This document shows positions 28,968-40,650 of a stretch of DNA of 64,000 bases, piece after piece. The stretch is from Brevundimonas albigilva. GTDB lineage: Bacteria; Pseudomonadota; Alphaproteobacteria; Caulobacterales; Caulobacteraceae. The notes under the pieces are model-generated. The model saw only the letters and a program-made list of their open reading frames with translations. It was not told the DNA's origin and ran no database searches. Numbering within the stretch: the first letter of the stretch is position 1; the number at the start of each line of letters is the position of its first letter. The position numbers and the translations under genes were made by a program. Location of the stretch: the NCBI RefSeq assembly GCF_023503965.1, contig NZ_CP097298.1:1815001-1879000 (forward strand). The letters are read 5' to 3'.

Positions 28968-31463
28968 ATGATGAACCGCAAACGCCTGTTCTGGGCGACC
29001 ACGGCCCTCACGGGCGCCCTCGTCGCGGCCGGCGCCGCCTCGGCCCAATCGACGGGTACGGAAGCGACCGAAGTCCAGGAAGTCGTCGTCACCGGCGCGC
29101 GCGGGCCGCGCACCACCGACGGCTCGATCGTCGCCGAGACCGTCACCAAGACGCGGTCGTCGGTGACCCAGGAGTTCATCTCCCGCCAGGCCGCTGGCCA
29201 GACGATCCTGCAGACCCTGAACCTGACGCCGGGCCTAAACTTCACCAACGCCGACCCCTACGGCTCGTCGGGCGGCAACATCCGCCTGCGCGGCTTCGAC
29301 GGCAACCGCGTCTCGCTGACGTTCGACGGCATCCCGCTGAACGACACCGGCAACTACGCCACCTACACCAACCAGCAGCTGGATCCGGAACTGATCGAGC
29401 GCGCTTCGGTCAACACCGGCACGACCGACGTCGACAGCCCGACCGCCTCGGCCACCGGCGGCACCATCAACTACACCACCCGCCGTCCCGCCGCGGACTT
29501 CGGCGGCTGGCTCCAGGCCTCGGGCGGCAGCTTCAACTATCGCCGCTTCATGGGCCTGATCGACACCGGCGAGATCGGTCCGTGGGGCACCTCGGCCTGG
29601 TTCGCGGTTTCGGACCAGACCTATGACAAGTTCAAGGGCCTGGGCGAACTGAACAAGACCCAGTACAACTTCCGCATCTACCAGCCGGTCGGCGACAACG
29701 GCGACTTCGTCGCCCTGTCGGGTCACTACAACGAGAACCGCAACAACTCGTACCTGGGCCCGAACCTGGGCACCGCGACCGGCTTCTGCGACGTCGCCCA
29801 GACCCAGGTCTGCGTGGACGAGCCCTTCGACACCGACTTCACCCGCACCTACAACCCGGTTCCGGTTCGTCCGGGCGTGGCCGACGTCGATCCGTCGTCG
29901 AACAACAACTACTATGGCCTGCGCATCAACCCGTCGAACACGGGCAACGTGCGCCTGAACTCGCGCTTCACCCTGGCCGAAGGCCTGATCTTCACCTTCG
30001 ACCCGTCGTTCCAGTACACCCTGGCCAACGGCGGCACCCAGAACACCGTGCTGGCCGAGAACAGCTCGCTGCTGCGCGGCACCCAGACGACCGGCGGCGT
30101 CGACCTGAACGGCGACGGCGACATTCTGGACCAGGTGCGGGTCATGAACCCGTCGAACACCAACACCCACCGCTATGGCGTCAACAGCTCGCTGATCTGG
30201 AACCTGAACGACGATCACCAGCTGCGCGCCGCCTATACGCTGGACTGGGGCCGTCACCGTCAGACCGGCGACTACGGCTACATCGACTTCTCGGACCCGT
30301 CCTCGCCGCGCTTCGTCGACGAGTTCGGCGGTCGCAACGACCACGACAACCGGGTCGTCAACCTGGACGGCTTCGCCCTGCAGGCGCGTAACCGTCTGTC
30401 CTACGCCATGCTGAACCAGTTCGCCGCCGAATACCGCGGCAACTTCATGAACGACGCGGTGACGGTGAACATCGGCGTGCGCGCGCCCTTCTTCGAGCGT
30501 GAGCTGAACCAGTACTGCTACTCGCAGAACGCCTCGTCGAACGTGCTCTGCACCTCGCAGGTCCCCAACGCGACCCTGGCCAATGGCAACGTCACCTTCG
30601 CCGGCAGCTCGACGCAATACATCGCGCCGTATGAAGCCACGAAGAAGTTCGACGACATCCTGCCGAACGTGGGCGCCGTCTACCGCTTCGGCCAGGGCCA
30701 GTCGGTCTACGCCTCCTATGCGGAAAGCCTGTCGGCGCCGCGCACGGACAGCCTCTATACGGTCGTTCGCCTGCCGGACGGCTCGATCGGCAACCCGACC
30801 GTGCAGCCGGAAACCAGCCAGAACTTCGAGCTGGGCTACCGCCTGAACGCGCCGGGCCTGATCATCCAGGCCGCCGCCTACCGCAACCAGTTCGACAACC
30901 GCATCGTCAACACCTACGACGAAGACCTGGGCACCTTCGTGGACCGCAACGTCGGTTCGGTGGAGACCATGGGCATCGACGCGTCGGTGGGTTGGGAACC
31001 GATCGAACGCCTGAGCCTCTACGCTTCGGCCTCGTTCCTCGACAGCGAACTGCAGGACGACTACGTCCTGAACGCCACCGGCCAGATCGCCGCCACCAAG
31101 GGCAAGGAACTGGTCGAGACGCCGAGCGAGACCTTCGCCCTGCGCGCGGCCTATGACTTCAACGACGTGTTCTCGGCCGGCATCCAGGGCAAGTACGTCG
31201 GCGAGCGCTGGGTCACCGACGTGAACGACCTGAAGGTCGACGCCTATACGGTGGTGGACCTGGACGCCCGCTTCGACTTCGCGCCGCTGGGCTTCGAGGG
31301 CACCTATCTGCAGTTCAACGTGACCAACCTGTTCGACGAAGAGTATTTCGTGAACCTGGGCACCCGCACCTCGGCCACGCCGGGCCAGCCGGGCTACAGC
31401 CGTCCGTTCGCGGGCACCGGCCCGTACCGCACGGTCATGGCCACGCTGCGCTACGCCTTCTAA
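28968..31463 (+). CDS. TonB-dependent outer-membrane receptor, likely phosphate-regulated
   Basis: An 831-residue TonB-dependent receptor: signal peptide (ending GAASAQ), TonB box VQEVVVTGAR at about residues 36-45, plug domain (ILQTLNLTPGLNF, GGNIRLRGFDGNRVSLTFDG, VNTGTTDVDSPTASATGGTI) and a 22-strand-type barrel ending in ...TVMATLRYAF with terminal Phe. It takes up a scarce ligand using TonB energy. The upstream Pho-box-like array suggests induction by phosphate limitation, so the ligand may be an organophosphate or similar, which is inference. A terminator follows. Frame intact. Confidence 0.92.
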   Translation: MMNRKRLFWATTALTGALVAAGAASAQSTGTEATEVQEVVVTGARGPRTTDGSIVAETVTKTRSSVTQEFISRQAAGQTILQTLNLTPGLNFTNADPYGSSGGNIRLRGFDGNRVSLTFDGIPLNDTGNYATYTNQQLDPELIERASVNTGTTDVDSPTASATGGTINYTTRRPAADFGGWLQASGGSFNYRRFMGLIDTGEIGPWGTSAWFAVSDQTYDKFKGLGELNKTQYNFRIYQPVGDNGDFVALSGHYNENRNNSYLGPNLGTATGFCDVAQTQVCVDEPFDTDFTRTYNPVPVRPGVADVDPSSNNNYYGLRINPSNTGNVRLNSRFTLAEGLIFTFDPSFQYTLANGGTQNTVLAENSSLLRGTQTTGGVDLNGDGDILDQVRVMNPSNTNTHRYGVNSSLIWNLNDDHQLRAAYTLDWGRHRQTGDYGYIDFSDPSSPRFVDEFGGRNDHDNRVVNLDGFALQARNRLSYAMLNQFAAEYRGNFMNDAVTVNIGVRAPFFERELNQYCYSQNASSNVLCTSQVPNATLANGNVTFAGSSTQYIAPYEATKKFDDILPNVGAVYRFGQGQSVYASYAESLSAPRTDSLYTVVRLPDGSIGNPTVQPETSQNFELGYRLNAPGLIIQAAAYRNQFDNRIVNTYDEDLGTFVDRNVGSVETMGIDASVGWEPIERLSLYASASFLDSELQDDYVLNATGQIAATKGKELVETPSETFALRAAYDFNDVFSAGIQGKYVGERWVTDVNDLKVDAYTVVDLDARFDFAPLGFEGTYLQFNVTNLFDEEYFVNLGTRTSATPGQPGYSRPFAGTGPYRTVMATLRYAF

Positions 31464-31486
31464 GGCGGACGAAAAGCAGAGCAGGG

Positions 31487-31523
31487 AAGGGCGGTCCGGC
31501 GACGGGCCGCCCTTTCTTTTCTT
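31487..31523 (+). terminator. Rho-independent terminator after the TonB-dependent receptor
   Basis: GGGCGGTCC (31489-31497) pairs with GGGCCGCCC (31504-31512) with one G-T wobble, then TTTCTTTTCTT at 31513-31523. It closes the receptor gene. Confidence 0.9.
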
Positions 31524-31656
31524 GCGGGGCCTATCGCGCGGTCGCGCTGCCTGAGGCCCTGCCGGGAGGTCATGCGCGGCTGCCGGGCGTTGAAGTCCGG
31601 GGCGCTTGGGGCCATATGGCGCGGCTCCGCGTTAAGACCCTCATGAGGACGCCTGA

Positions 31657-33520
<1,864 letters not shown>

Positions 33521-33526
33521 ACCGAA

Positions 33527-35671
33527 TCAGGCGGCGCGCACGTCCTGCGCCGTCTGCCGGACGGCGGCCTGTTCCAGGGCGGCGTTGACGGCCTCGTACA
33601 GACGCGCCTGGGTCACCGGCTTGGGCAGGTGCCCGTCCATGCCCGCCGCCAGGCACCGGGCGGCGTCCTCGGGCATGGCGTCGGCGGTCACCGCCAGGAC
33701 GGGGATGTCCCGCGCCGGCGCGGCCAGGGCGCGGATCGCCCGCGTCGCCGCCAGCCCGTCCATGCCCGGCATCCGCACGTCCATCAGCACCAGGTCCAGC
33801 GGCCGGGCGGCCACGGCGTCCAGCGCCTCGCGCCCGTCGGCGGCCTCGAACACGTCGCAATCGGCGGCCTGCATCATGATCCGCAACAGGTCGCGGTTCA
33901 CGGGGTGATCGTCGACGATCAGCACCCGCATCCGGCGCTCCGGCGGATCGTCCGTCGCGGTCGCCTGGGGCGAGGCCGCCGCCGGGGCGGGGATCTCCAC
34001 GGGAAGACCGACCCGCGGCCCTGCTGGCTCTCCACCGACAGCGTGCCGCCCAGACGGTCGATGTGACCCTTGGCCAGGACCAGGCCGACCCCGGCGCCCT
34101 CGTGCGCCCGGCTGGTGGAGGCGTCGGCCTGCTCGAACAGGCGGAACAGGCCGGCCAGCGTCTCGGGGGGCATGCCGCAGCCGGTGTCGGCCACCGTCAC
34201 GCGCAGCCGGTCGTCCAGGCGATCGACGGTCACGCTGATCGAGCCCTTGCTGGTGAACTTGGCCGCGTTCAGCGTCAGGTGATGGACGATCTGGCGCAGG
34301 CGCCGCGCGTCGATGGAGGCGGCGCCCTCGGCCTCCGGCGCCAGGGTCAGACGGTGATCCAGGCCCCGGATCTCGGCCCATTCGAACGCGGGCGCCGTGG
34401 CCGTCTGCATCAGGTCGCGCACGTCGACCGGGGCCAGGACCACCTCGTCGCCGCCGCGTGAGACCTCCAGCAGATCCTCGACCAGGCGCAGCATGGCCTC
34501 GCCGCACTGGCGCACCGCCTCGACCTGGCGCCGGCCCTCGGCGTCCAGCGACGGACGGCGCGACAGCAGGTCGGCGTAGCCGGTCACGCCGGTCAGCGGC
34601 GTGCGCATCTCATGGCTCATCAAGGCCAGGAAACGGGACTTGGCGGCGTCGGCCTGTTCGGCGCGCAGCCGCGCCTCCACGGCCGCGTGGGTGCGGCTGC
34701 GCAGGCGCGCGACCAGGCGTCGGCGCTCGCTGGACAGGGTGGTGATGGGCAGGGCCGTGCCGACGACCGCCAGCAGGAACAGGTGAAACACGTTCAGCTG
34801 CCGCATGATCACGGGCACGCTGGCCAGGTGCGGATCTTCGGACAGCCGCGTCAGCATCGCCGGCCCGTGGCCCGTCAGGGTCGCCGCGCCCCCGATCGCG
34901 CCGACCATCATGACCGCCGCGGCCGTCCATGGGGGCGACAGCCTGAAGGCCAGCAGGATCAGCGGCGGAAAGGCCATGAACAGGATCGGCGCCGAGGTCT
35001 GGCCGAACACCCACAGGCAGACGACCGCCAGCAGGGTCAGCAGGGCCGCCACCTCGGCGGCCGAGGCCTGGGCGTCCTCGCGGAACCGATGCGCGCGCGC
35101 CAGCAGCAGCAGCGACGGCGCGACGATGGCCATGGCCAGCAGTTCCATGTCGAACAGATGATGCAGCCGGAAGCCCAGGGTGCCCATGGGCAGGCGTCCG
35201 GCCCAGACCGCGAACATCCCCGCCAGCAGGGTGCTCAGCGCCACGGCCGGCGCCACCGCCAGCAGCACGAAGCGCAACAGGCGTTTGGGCCGGCGCATGT
35301 CCAGGGCCGCGCCGCAGAACCGCCGCGCCAGGACGGCGGCGACCGCGACCTGGATCAGGTTCAGCCCGGCGTTGATCCAGACGAAGGCGGGCGGATCGCC
35401 CCGCGCCACATTGGCCGCGACATTGATGCCGACGCAGGCGGCCGTCACCAGCAGGGCCGGGCGGCGGTGCAGCTGAAGCAGGGCCGCCAGCAGCACGCGC
35501 GGCCAGCCACAGCACGGTGGCGCCGAAGACTTCCATGCTCCAGTGGCCGACCAGCTGGGCGCCGACGTATAGCACGACATAGGCCAGGGGCGGCGGACCC
35601 GCCGCACGGCCGGCGTCGTGGCGGAAAAGCCGCCAGCGGCCGCGTCCGAACTTCACCCTCCCCAGGCTCAT
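33527..35671 (-). CDS. Membrane hybrid sensor kinase with receiver domain (MASE1-like), two frame breaks
   Basis: About 714 residues on one strand. The N-terminal half is a multi-helix membrane sensor resembling MASE1 (WINAGLNLIQVAVAAVLARRF, LLRFVLLAVAPAVALSTLLAG, about eight helices). A kinase core follows: H-box ALMSHEMRTPLTGVTGYADLL, N-box LNAAKFTSKG, DTGCGMPPE and GVGLVLAKGH. The C-terminal receiver domain has VLIVDDHPVN and the phospho-Asp in LVLMDVRMPGMDG, then PKPVTQARLY. Breaks lie near 35495-35510 (two bases missing or one extra) and about 34000-34006 (one missing), between kinase and receiver. It is probably one intact hybrid kinase; its signal and target are unknown. Confidence 0.85.
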
Positions 35672-35786
35672 GGGGCCACCCTGGCGCGCAGGTCTTAAGA
35701 TTTCGGTTTCGGCGCGACTACGTAGATTTGCGGAACCGGCGAACCGGCCTCGCCGTTCTCAAGCCCTCGCCGAGGAGGGGCGAACC

Positions 35787-36566
35787 ATGTCCGACGTCAT
35801 CGCCGAACCGACCTTCGAACCGCCCGCCGACGCCCTGGCCTTCTATGAGGAGAGCCTGAAGCTGCTCAAGGAATCGGGCATCCCGTTCCTGCTTTCCGGG
35901 ACGTACGCCGTGACCGCCTATACCGGCATCCGGCGGCCGACCAAGGATCTGGACGTCTTCTGCAAGCCGGGCGACTACCCCCGCATCCTGGCCTTCTTCC
36001 AGGCCCGCGGCTACCGCACCGACGTCGAGGACGAGCGCTGGATCGCCAAGGTCTGGAAGGACGAAAAACACTTCTTCGACGTGATCTTCGCCATGTCCAA
36101 CGGCACTATCGCCGTGTCCGACAGCTGGTTCAGCGAGGATTCGATCACCGTCTATGGTCATGAGGTCAGGATCACGCCGCCGACCGCCCTGATCCTGTCC
36201 AAGGTCTTCATCCAGGACCGCTACCGCTACGACGGGGCCGACGTGAACCACGTCATCCTGAAGCAGTCCGAGGCCATCGACTGGAAGTCGCTGCTGGACC
36301 AGATGGACCTGTACTGGGAGGTGCTGGCCTCGCACCTGCTGAACTTCCGCTTCGCCTATCCGACCGAGCGCGACCGGGTGCCGCGCTGGCTGATGGAGGA
36401 GCTGACCGAGCGTCTCCAGGCCCAGATCGACCTGCCGCCGCCGCGGGTGAAGGTCTGTCGCGGCCGGCTGTTCAGCCCGCGCGACTATGTCGCCGACGTC
36501 GCCGAATGGGGCTTCGGCGACGTGGTCGGCAAGGGGCTGGAGGAACGCCACGATCCGGTGAACTGA
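35787..36566 (+). CDS. Nucleotidyltransferase-fold protein of unknown function
   Basis: A 259-residue protein starting at ATG 35787 after GAGGAGGGG. Residues about 30-60 read PFLLSGTYAVTAYTGIRRPT then KDLDVFCKPGDY, a nucleotidyltransferase-like pattern with the paired acidic residues DLD and an upstream Gly-Thr; a third acidic residue may be in HFFDVIFAMSN. The rest is helical with ILSKVFIQDRYRYDGADVNHVI. I recognise no specific family with certainty. It is followed 18 bases later by a metallophosphoesterase gene, and the two probably act together. Alternatives are an MNT/AbiEii-like toxin or an inactive fold. Confidence 0.65.
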   Translation: MSDVIAEPTFEPPADALAFYEESLKLLKESGIPFLLSGTYAVTAYTGIRRPTKDLDVFCKPGDYPRILAFFQARGYRTDVEDERWIAKVWKDEKHFFDVIFAMSNGTIAVSDSWFSEDSITVYGHEVRITPPTALILSKVFIQDRYRYDGADVNHVILKQSEAIDWKSLLDQMDLYWEVLASHLLNFRFAYPTERDRVPRWLMEELTERLQAQIDLPPPRVKVCRGRLFSPRDYVADVAEWGFGDVVGKGLEERHDPVN

Positions 36567-36584
36567 GAAACCAAGGAGCGCGCG

Positions 36585-37358
36585 ATGGCGGAAACGCCGA
36601 ACGATCCCCAGACGCCCCAGCCAGGCCTGGAGCCCGGACCCGGCAGGAAGATGCGCGTCGCCGCCGTCGGCGACCTGCACGTGGGAGAAACGTCCCAGCG
36701 GGCCTATCGCGACCTGTTCGAACGGGTGGCGGACGACGCCGACGTGCTGTGCCTGTGCGGCGACCTGACCAACTACGGCAAGACCGGCGAGGTCGAACGG
36801 CTGCTGGAAGACCTCAGGCTGTGCCGCATCCCGATGGTCGGCGTCCTGGGCAATCACGAGCACGAATGCGGCCAGCCCGACCATGTGGTCCAGATGCTGT
36901 GCGACGCGGGCGTGAAGATGCTGACCGGCCAGGCCTATGAGATCGACGGCGTCGGCTTCGCCGGCGGCAAGGGCTTCGTCGGCGGTTTCGGCCGCTACAT
37001 GCTGTCGTCCTTCGGCGAGGACTCCATCAAGCGCTTCGTGCAGGAGGCGGTGGAGGACGCCAATCTGATCGAGAATTCGATCCGGATGCTGCGCACCGAA
37101 CGCTCGGTGGTGCTGTTGCACTATGCGCCGGTGGTCGAGACGGTGATCGGCGAACCGCCGGAAATCCACGCCTTCCTGGGCTCGTCGCGGCTGGCGGAGA
37201 CCATCGACCGCTACGACAACGTCAGCCTGGTCGTGCACGGCCACGCCCACCGGGGCGGGCCGGAGGGGCGGACCCATCGCGGGGTGCCGGTCTATAACGT
37301 CGCCCTGCCGGTGTTGCGCACCCTGGGCGACCTTCCCTACCGGGTGTTCGAGGTCTGA
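36585..37358 (+). CDS. Calcineurin-like metallophosphoesterase
   Basis: A 257-residue phosphoesterase with the full metal-ligand series: VAAVGDLHVGE (Asp, His), VLCLCGDLTNYG (Asp), VGVLGNHEHECG (Asn, His), VVLLHYAPV (His) and LVVHGHAHRGG (two His). The first about 20 residues are a flexible Pro-rich tail. Substrate unknown. It lies 18 bases after the nucleotidyltransferase-like gene, and its stop is five bases from the convergent ABC-ATPase stop. A pairing of a nucleotide-transferring enzyme with a phosphoesterase suggests opposing add/remove activities on one substrate, but this is inference. Confidence 0.85.
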   Translation: MAETPNDPQTPQPGLEPGPGRKMRVAAVGDLHVGETSQRAYRDLFERVADDADVLCLCGDLTNYGKTGEVERLLEDLRLCRIPMVGVLGNHEHECGQPDHVVQMLCDAGVKMLTGQAYEIDGVGFAGGKGFVGGFGRYMLSSFGEDSIKRFVQEAVEDANLIENSIRMLRTERSVVLLHYAPVVETVIGEPPEIHAFLGSSRLAETIDRYDNVSLVVHGHAHRGGPEGRTHRGVPVYNVALPVLRTLGDLPYRVFEV

Positions 37359-37362
37359 GGCC

Positions 37363-38162
37363 TCAGTCCAGGTGCGCCCAGGACCAGTCCCCGCGGCGCT
37401 CCACCGTCGTCGCCATGCCGAACAGGTCGCTCAGCACCGCGCCGGTCAGCAGTTCGGCCTTGGCGCCCTCGGCCAGGACGCGGCCCTCGCGCAGCAGCAC
37501 AGATGGCCGATCTCGGGCAGGATCTCCTCGACATGGTGGGTGACCAGCACCAGGGTCACGCCGTCGCGGGCCACCTCGCGCAGCGTCTCCAGGAACAGCC
37601 GCCGGGTCGCCGGATCCAGGCCGGCGCACGGCTCGTCCAGCAACAGGGCGCGCGGGCGGTGCGTCAGGGCGCGGGCGATCAGGACCCGCCGCGCCTCGCC
37701 GGTCGACAAGGACGCCATCTCTCGCCCGATCAGATGGCCCGCGCCCATCCGTTCCAGCGCCTCGCGGCTGGCGCGGCGCATCGGTTCGGTGACCGCGTGG
37801 TTCCACACGCCGCGCGCGGCGAAGAAGCCGGAGACAACGGCGTCGAACACCTCCAGCCGATCCTCGCCGGCGTAGTCGGTCTGCAGCGCGGGCGACACCA
37901 CCCCCAGCATCCGGCGCAGCTCGAACACGTCCCACGCCTCCCGCCCGAAGATGCGGACCCGTCCCGGCGCGCCGTCCGGCCCCGCGGTCGGATAGAGCTG
38001 GCGCGTCACCAGCTTGACCAGGGTGGACTTGCCCGAGCCGTTGCGCCCCAGGATGGCGGTGTGACGGCCCAGCGGGATCGTCAGGTCCACGCCGTCCAGC
38101 ATCGGCCGCCCGGCGCCCCGCGCGACGCGCACATCCTCGATTTCCAGCAGCGGGTCGGTCAT
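37363..38162 (-). CDS. ABC transporter ATP-binding protein, one frame break
   Basis: About 266 residues: Walker A LGRNGSGKSTLVKL, Q-loop region, signature SLSTGEARRVLIARAL, Walker B ALLLDEPCAGLD and H-loop VLVTHHVEEI. The N-terminus LLEIEDVRVARGAGRPMLD resembles ModF/YlmA-type single ATPases that lack an adjacent permease; none is adjacent here. One base is missing near 37499-37503, after which the frame LLREGRVLAEGAKAELLTG continues to the stop at 37363. Substrate unknown. Confidence 0.85.
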
Positions 38163-38219
38163 GGCGCGGACCTAAGCCCGAACCTGCCCGCGGGGAAGCC
38201 GGGGGCGAGGCGAAAACGC

Positions 38220-39538
38220 TCAGATCAGGCCCTGATCGCGCGCGTCGCGCTCCAGACCCTCGCGGAAGGCCGGGTCGGCCAGGGCGATCAGGGCGCGGGC
38301 GCGCTGGCTGGTCGACAGGCCTTTCAGATTGGCCCAGCCGTGCTCGGTCACGACGATGTGGGTGTCGTTGCGCGGCGTCGTCACCGGCCCGTCCAGCCGG
38401 GCGACGATGCGCGAGGCCGCGCCCTTTGCCGCGGTCGAATGGCAGGCGATGATCGACCTGCCCCTTCCGAGGCGTAGGCCCCGCGCACGAAGTCCAGCTG
38501 GCCCCCGGCGGCGGTGAACTGGCGCCCGTTCAGATATTCCGAGCAGCAGGCCCCCGACAGATCGATCTGCAGGGTGGCGTTGACCGACACCATCCGCGCG
38601 TTGCGCGCGATCACCGCCGGATCGTTGACGTAGGACACGGGACGGGCCTCCATCGCGCGGTTGCCGTCCAGGAAGCCGTAGGTGTTGCGGTCGCCCATCG
38701 AGAAGGCGAAGACGCCGACGCCGGGGTGCAGGGTCTTGCTCGCGTGGTTCGCCACGCCCGCCTGCATCAGCTCGACCAGGCCGGGGGTCAGCATCTCGGT
38801 ATGAACGCCCAGGTCGCGGTGGTCCCTCAGGGCGTCGCACACGGCGTTGGGCAGGGCGCCGATGCCCATCTGCAGGGTGGCGCCGTCCTCGACCAGGCCG
38901 GCGATGATCTCGCCGATGGCGCGGTCGGCGGGCTGGGGCTGGGCCTTGGGGATTTCCAGCAGGGGGGCCGCGTTCTCCACCACCGCCGTCACCCGAGAGA
39001 CATGGACGGTGCAGTCGCCGAACACGCGCGGCATGTGCGGATTGACCTCCAGCAGCAGCGTGCGCGCCGTCTCCGACACGGGCTTGGCGTAGTCGGTGTT
39101 GGTGCCGAACGAGAAATAGCCGTCCTCGTCTATCGGCGAGACGGTGCAGATCAGGGTGTCGACCCCGACCTCGTCGCACAGCACGCGCGGCGACTGCTGG
39201 AAGCCGGTGGGGATGAACTGCACCGGATTGGGCCGTCCTTCCTCGGCGGCGCGCTGCTCCAGCCGCCGCTCGACCGCGCTATGGAACAGGCTCCAGGGCC
39301 GGATGCGGTCCATCAGCTCGTATCGCAACACCGTCTCGCCGGCGATCGCGGTGCTCAGCAGATAGTAGAGGTTGACGTCCTCGACCTCGCCGCGTTCGGC
39401 CCGCGCGGCCAGGGCCGCCAGCAGCGCCGGGGGCTGGGACACGCCCAGGCCCATCGCCGCTTTGGCGCCCGAGCGCACCAGACGGGCGGCCGCCTCGGCG
39501 GTCATCAGACGTTCTGCGTACAGGGCTTTGGCGTCCAT
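38220..39538 (-). CDS. Acetyl-CoA hydrolase/CoA-transferase family protein, one frame break
   Basis: About 439 residues. The N-terminal CoA-transferase domain (GAKAAMGLGVSQPPALLAAL) and the C-terminal acetyl-CoA hydrolase domain with the family motif GIGALPNAV and SFSMGDRNTYG-like text are present, as is the ending ITEHGWANLKGLS-like region (VVTEHGWANLKG). Members act as acetate/propionate:CoA-transferases or hydrolases; the exact acyl donor is unknown. A G run short by one (38461-38464 on this strand) shifts the frame; EGAGRSS should read EGGRSIIACHST. Start ATG 39538. Confidence 0.85.
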
Positions 39539-39592
39539 GGCGATCTCCGGCGGTGGTGACTGGGCTTATGCGCCGAAGCGGGGCGGCGCCGC

Positions 39593-40369
39593 CTAGACTT
39601 TCGTCGGATCGGCGTCGGGGTCGACCGGCGAGGGCGCATCCTGAAGCGGGGCGTGATGCGCTTTCTGGAAGCGGGCGGCGGCATGGGCGATCAGCCACAG
39701 GACCATGGCCCAGGCGGCCCCGACCGCCCAGCCGGCCAGGACGTCCGAGGCCCAGTGCGCGCCCAGATAGACGCGCGTCAGCCCCACCAGGACCGCCAGC
39801 ACCACGCCGACGCCGAGCACGAACACCTTGAACCGGCGGCGCGGAAAGGCCCGGGTCAGCATCACCGCGACGCTGAGGTAGAAGACCGTGGACAGCAGGG
39901 CGTGGCCCGAGGGGAAGCTGGCGTTGATCGTCTCGACCGCCCGGGCCGCCAGCGGCGGCCGCTCGCGCTCGAACACCGCCTTGAGGCCTTCGCTCAGCGC
40001 CACGCCGCCGGCCAGGCCCGCCGCCAGCAGCACCGACGACAGCCATTTCCTCTGGCTCAGCAGGAACAGGATCACGATCAGGGCGAACAGCCCCAGCACC
40101 GATATGCCCCCCAGCGAGGTGATGTCGGCCGCCGCCTCCTTCAGCCACCACGGCCCCCAGGGCCGGCCGGGGTCGTCGGCGTAGGGGCGCATCGCCGCCA
40201 GGACCCATTGGTCGAAGGCCTGGCCGTCCGCCTCGGTCATGTCGTCGACCACCTCGGCGAAGGTCATCACCCCGATCGCGGCCACCATCAGCGCCGCCAG
40301 GACCGCGAACTCGGCCCTCGCAAGCGTCAGGGCGCGGATGAAGAAACGACGGGCGTGATCCAGGGTCAT
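39593..40369 (-). CDS. PAP2-family membrane phosphatase
   Basis: A 258-residue membrane phosphatase with all three PAP2 motifs: KAVFERERPPL (KX6RP), SFPSGHALLS (PSGH) and TRVYLGAHWASDVLAGW (SRX5HX3D type). About six membrane helices. Such enzymes dephosphorylate lipid phosphates, for example undecaprenyl or phosphatidylglycerol phosphates; the substrate is not evident. I start at ATG 40369 (MTLDHARRF), as the upstream ATG at 40420 adds a non-hydrophobic segment. Divergent from the ribonucleotide reductase gene. Frame intact. Confidence 0.88.
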   Translation of the reverse strand: MTLDHARRFFIRALTLARAEFAVLAALMVAAIGVMTFAEVVDDMTEADGQAFDQWVLAAMRPYADDPGRPWGPWWLKEAAADITSLGGISVLGLFALIVILFLLSQRKWLSSVLLAAGLAGGVALSEGLKAVFERERPPLAARAVETINASFPSGHALLSTVFYLSVAVMLTRAFPRRRFKVFVLGVGVVLAVLVGLTRVYLGAHWASDVLAGWAVGAAWAMVLWLIAHAAARFQKAHHAPLQDAPSPVDPDADPTKV

Positions 40370-40584
40370 GGCCTGCGAACGGTCAAGCTGGAACCTCCGT
40401 TCCGTCTCGACCCCGATCACGCGTTCGTGAACACGCCGTCGTCAAACCTTCGCTGGCTTGAATCGGCGGTTTTCCCCAGCCGGCGCAAGGTTGTCCGACC
40501 GATTCGTTCACAAAGTGATCGTCAAGCCCGTTGACGGGTCGTTAGCCATCTGCGCCCCATATGTGGGTTCAGAAAGCGCGGCGG

Positions 40585-40600
40585 CCACAAGATACAGTGG
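40585..40600 (+). promoter_or_regulatory. NrdR-box-like site
   Basis: CCACAAGATACAGTGG at 40585-40600 is close to the known NrdR box (ACACAAGATATAGTGT in E. coli orientation, 13 of 16 matches by eye). It lies about 50-65 bases upstream of the ribonucleotide reductase start. NrdR boxes usually occur in pairs about 31-32 bases apart; a partner near 40553-40568 with a CCATATG core is only weakly similar. Confidence 0.55.
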
Positions 40601-40650
40601 TTGCGGCGCAGGCGGCATCACTTGGTTTTTTGTTCAGGGCAATGACGGTC

